DNA from: JBDKGV01 sp039798005
Lineage (GTDB): Bacteria > Fibrobacterota > Fibrobacteria > UBA5070
DNA length: 5,372 nt
Direction of reading: 5' to 3'
NCBI GenBank assembly: GCA_039798005.1
Contig: JBDKGV010000241.1
Span: 1-5,372 of the forward strand
Under the pieces are notes generated by a model. The model made no database searches and was not told the DNA's origin. It saw only the letters and a list, made by a program, of their open reading frames with translations. The translations under genes were made by a program, and so were the position numbers. Below are positions 4,843 to 5,372 of this stretch, in pieces; the stretch's first letter is position 1; every line of letters starts with the position of its first letter.

Positions 4843-5372
4843 ATGCGCAAGATCGCTATTTACGGTAAGGGTGGCATCGGCAAGAGCACCACTACTCAGA
4901 ACACTGTCGCGGCTTTGGCTGAGATGGGCAAGAAGGTCATGGTCGTCGGTTGCGACCCCAAGGCCGACTCCACCCGCTTGCTGCTGGGCGGCCTCGCCCA
5001 GCGCACCGTGCTGGACACCCTTCGTGAAGAAGGCGAAGACGTCGAGCTCGACGATATCCTGAAGCCCGGCTTCATGGGTTCCCTTTGCACCGAGTCGGGC
5101 GGTCCGGAGCCGGGCGTCGGCTGCGCCGGTCGCGGCATCATCACCAGCATCAACCTGCTCGAGCAGCTGGGTGCCTACGAAGAGAGCCAGAACCTGGACT
5201 ACACGTTCTACGACGTGCTGGGCGACGTGGTGTGCGGCGGATTCGCCATGCCCATCCGCGAAGGCAAGGCGCAGGAGATCTACATCGTCTGCTCGGGTGA
5301 GATGATGGCCATGTACGCCGCCAACAACATCTGCAAGGGTATCGTCAAGTTCGCCGAAGCCGGTGGCGTCCG
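4843..5372 (+). CDS. nifH: Nitrogenase iron protein NifH (5' part, cut by window end)
   Basis: This is dinitrogenase reductase, the cytoplasmic homodimer that passes electrons from a [4Fe-4S] cluster to the dinitrogenase component with ATP hydrolysis. ATG 4843 follows AGGAGG (4831-4836) by six bases. The first 176 codons are visible; family members have about 270-300 residues, so roughly the last 40 percent is missing. Visible motifs: P-loop GKGGIGKS (8-15), GCDPKADSTRL (36-46), cluster ligands C94 in GVGCAGRG and C131 in VVCGGFAMPIR, and R97, the position ADP-ribosylated by DraT in some diazotrophs. TVLDTLREEGEDVEL and LLEQLGAY suggest the cluster III (anaerobe) lineage. Between the two ligand cysteines there are two more residues than in the Azotobacter protein (YEESQNLDY against YEDDLDF). 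It is probably the first gene of a nif operon continuing beyond the window. Confidence 0.97.
   Translation, partial: MRKIAIYGKGGIGKSTTTQNTVAALAEMGKKVMVVGCDPKADSTRLLLGGLAQRTVLDTLREEGEDVELDDILKPGFMGSLCTESGGPEPGVGCAGRGIITSINLLEQLGAYEESQNLDYTFYDVLGDVVCGGFAMPIREGKAQEIYIVCSGEMMAMYAANNICKGIVKFAEAGGV

Overview
The window reads as part of a chromosome from a GC-rich, Gram-negative, plant-polymer-degrading diazotroph. Two secreted family-8 glycoside hydrolases with a shared Por-like C-terminal domain, next to a nifH of the anaerobe-type lineage, point tentatively to Fibrobacterota or another member of the Fibrobacterota-Chlorobi-Bacteroidota group. No rRNA or other phylogenetic marker is present, so this is an inference.

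Layout, all genes on the + strand. (1) 1-67: probable last codons of an upstream gene and a very clear rho-independent terminator. (2) 68-550: about 480 bases without a convincing gene. It holds three copies of a palindromic GC-rich repeat (80-250), a 10-bp-phased GGGCAAA repeat (361-387), a near-consensus CRP-type operator (399-416) and a TATAAT -10 box (510-515). (3) 551-2512 and 2523-4418: two paralogous exported GH8 enzymes, 10 bp apart and probably one transcript, closed by a 12-bp-stem terminator (4441-4475). (4) 4476-4842: about 370 bases that first form a chain of possible RNA stem-loops (4499-4597), then a doubtful 44-codon ORF, then an AT-rich stretch with a perfect 12-bp palindrome and phased TGTC repeats, and finally a sigma-54 type -24/-12 promoter and a leader hairpin. 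(5) 4843 to the window end: the first 176 codons of nifH, the nitrogenase iron protein, running off the edge.

How it fits together: the GH8 pair would hydrolyse beta-1,4-linked polysaccharide (cellulose, mixed-linkage glucan or xylan) outside the cytoplasm, possibly under cAMP-CRP-like control. The nif genes start as a separate, sigma-54-dependent unit. Fixing nitrogen while living on nitrogen-poor plant polymer is a sensible combination, but the terminator between the two units argues against direct co-transcription. Nothing here is clearly a wholly new system. The most useful leads are the nifH control region, which lacks a canonical NifA site but carries other phased or palindromic elements, and the shared two-part C-terminal region of the GH8 pair.
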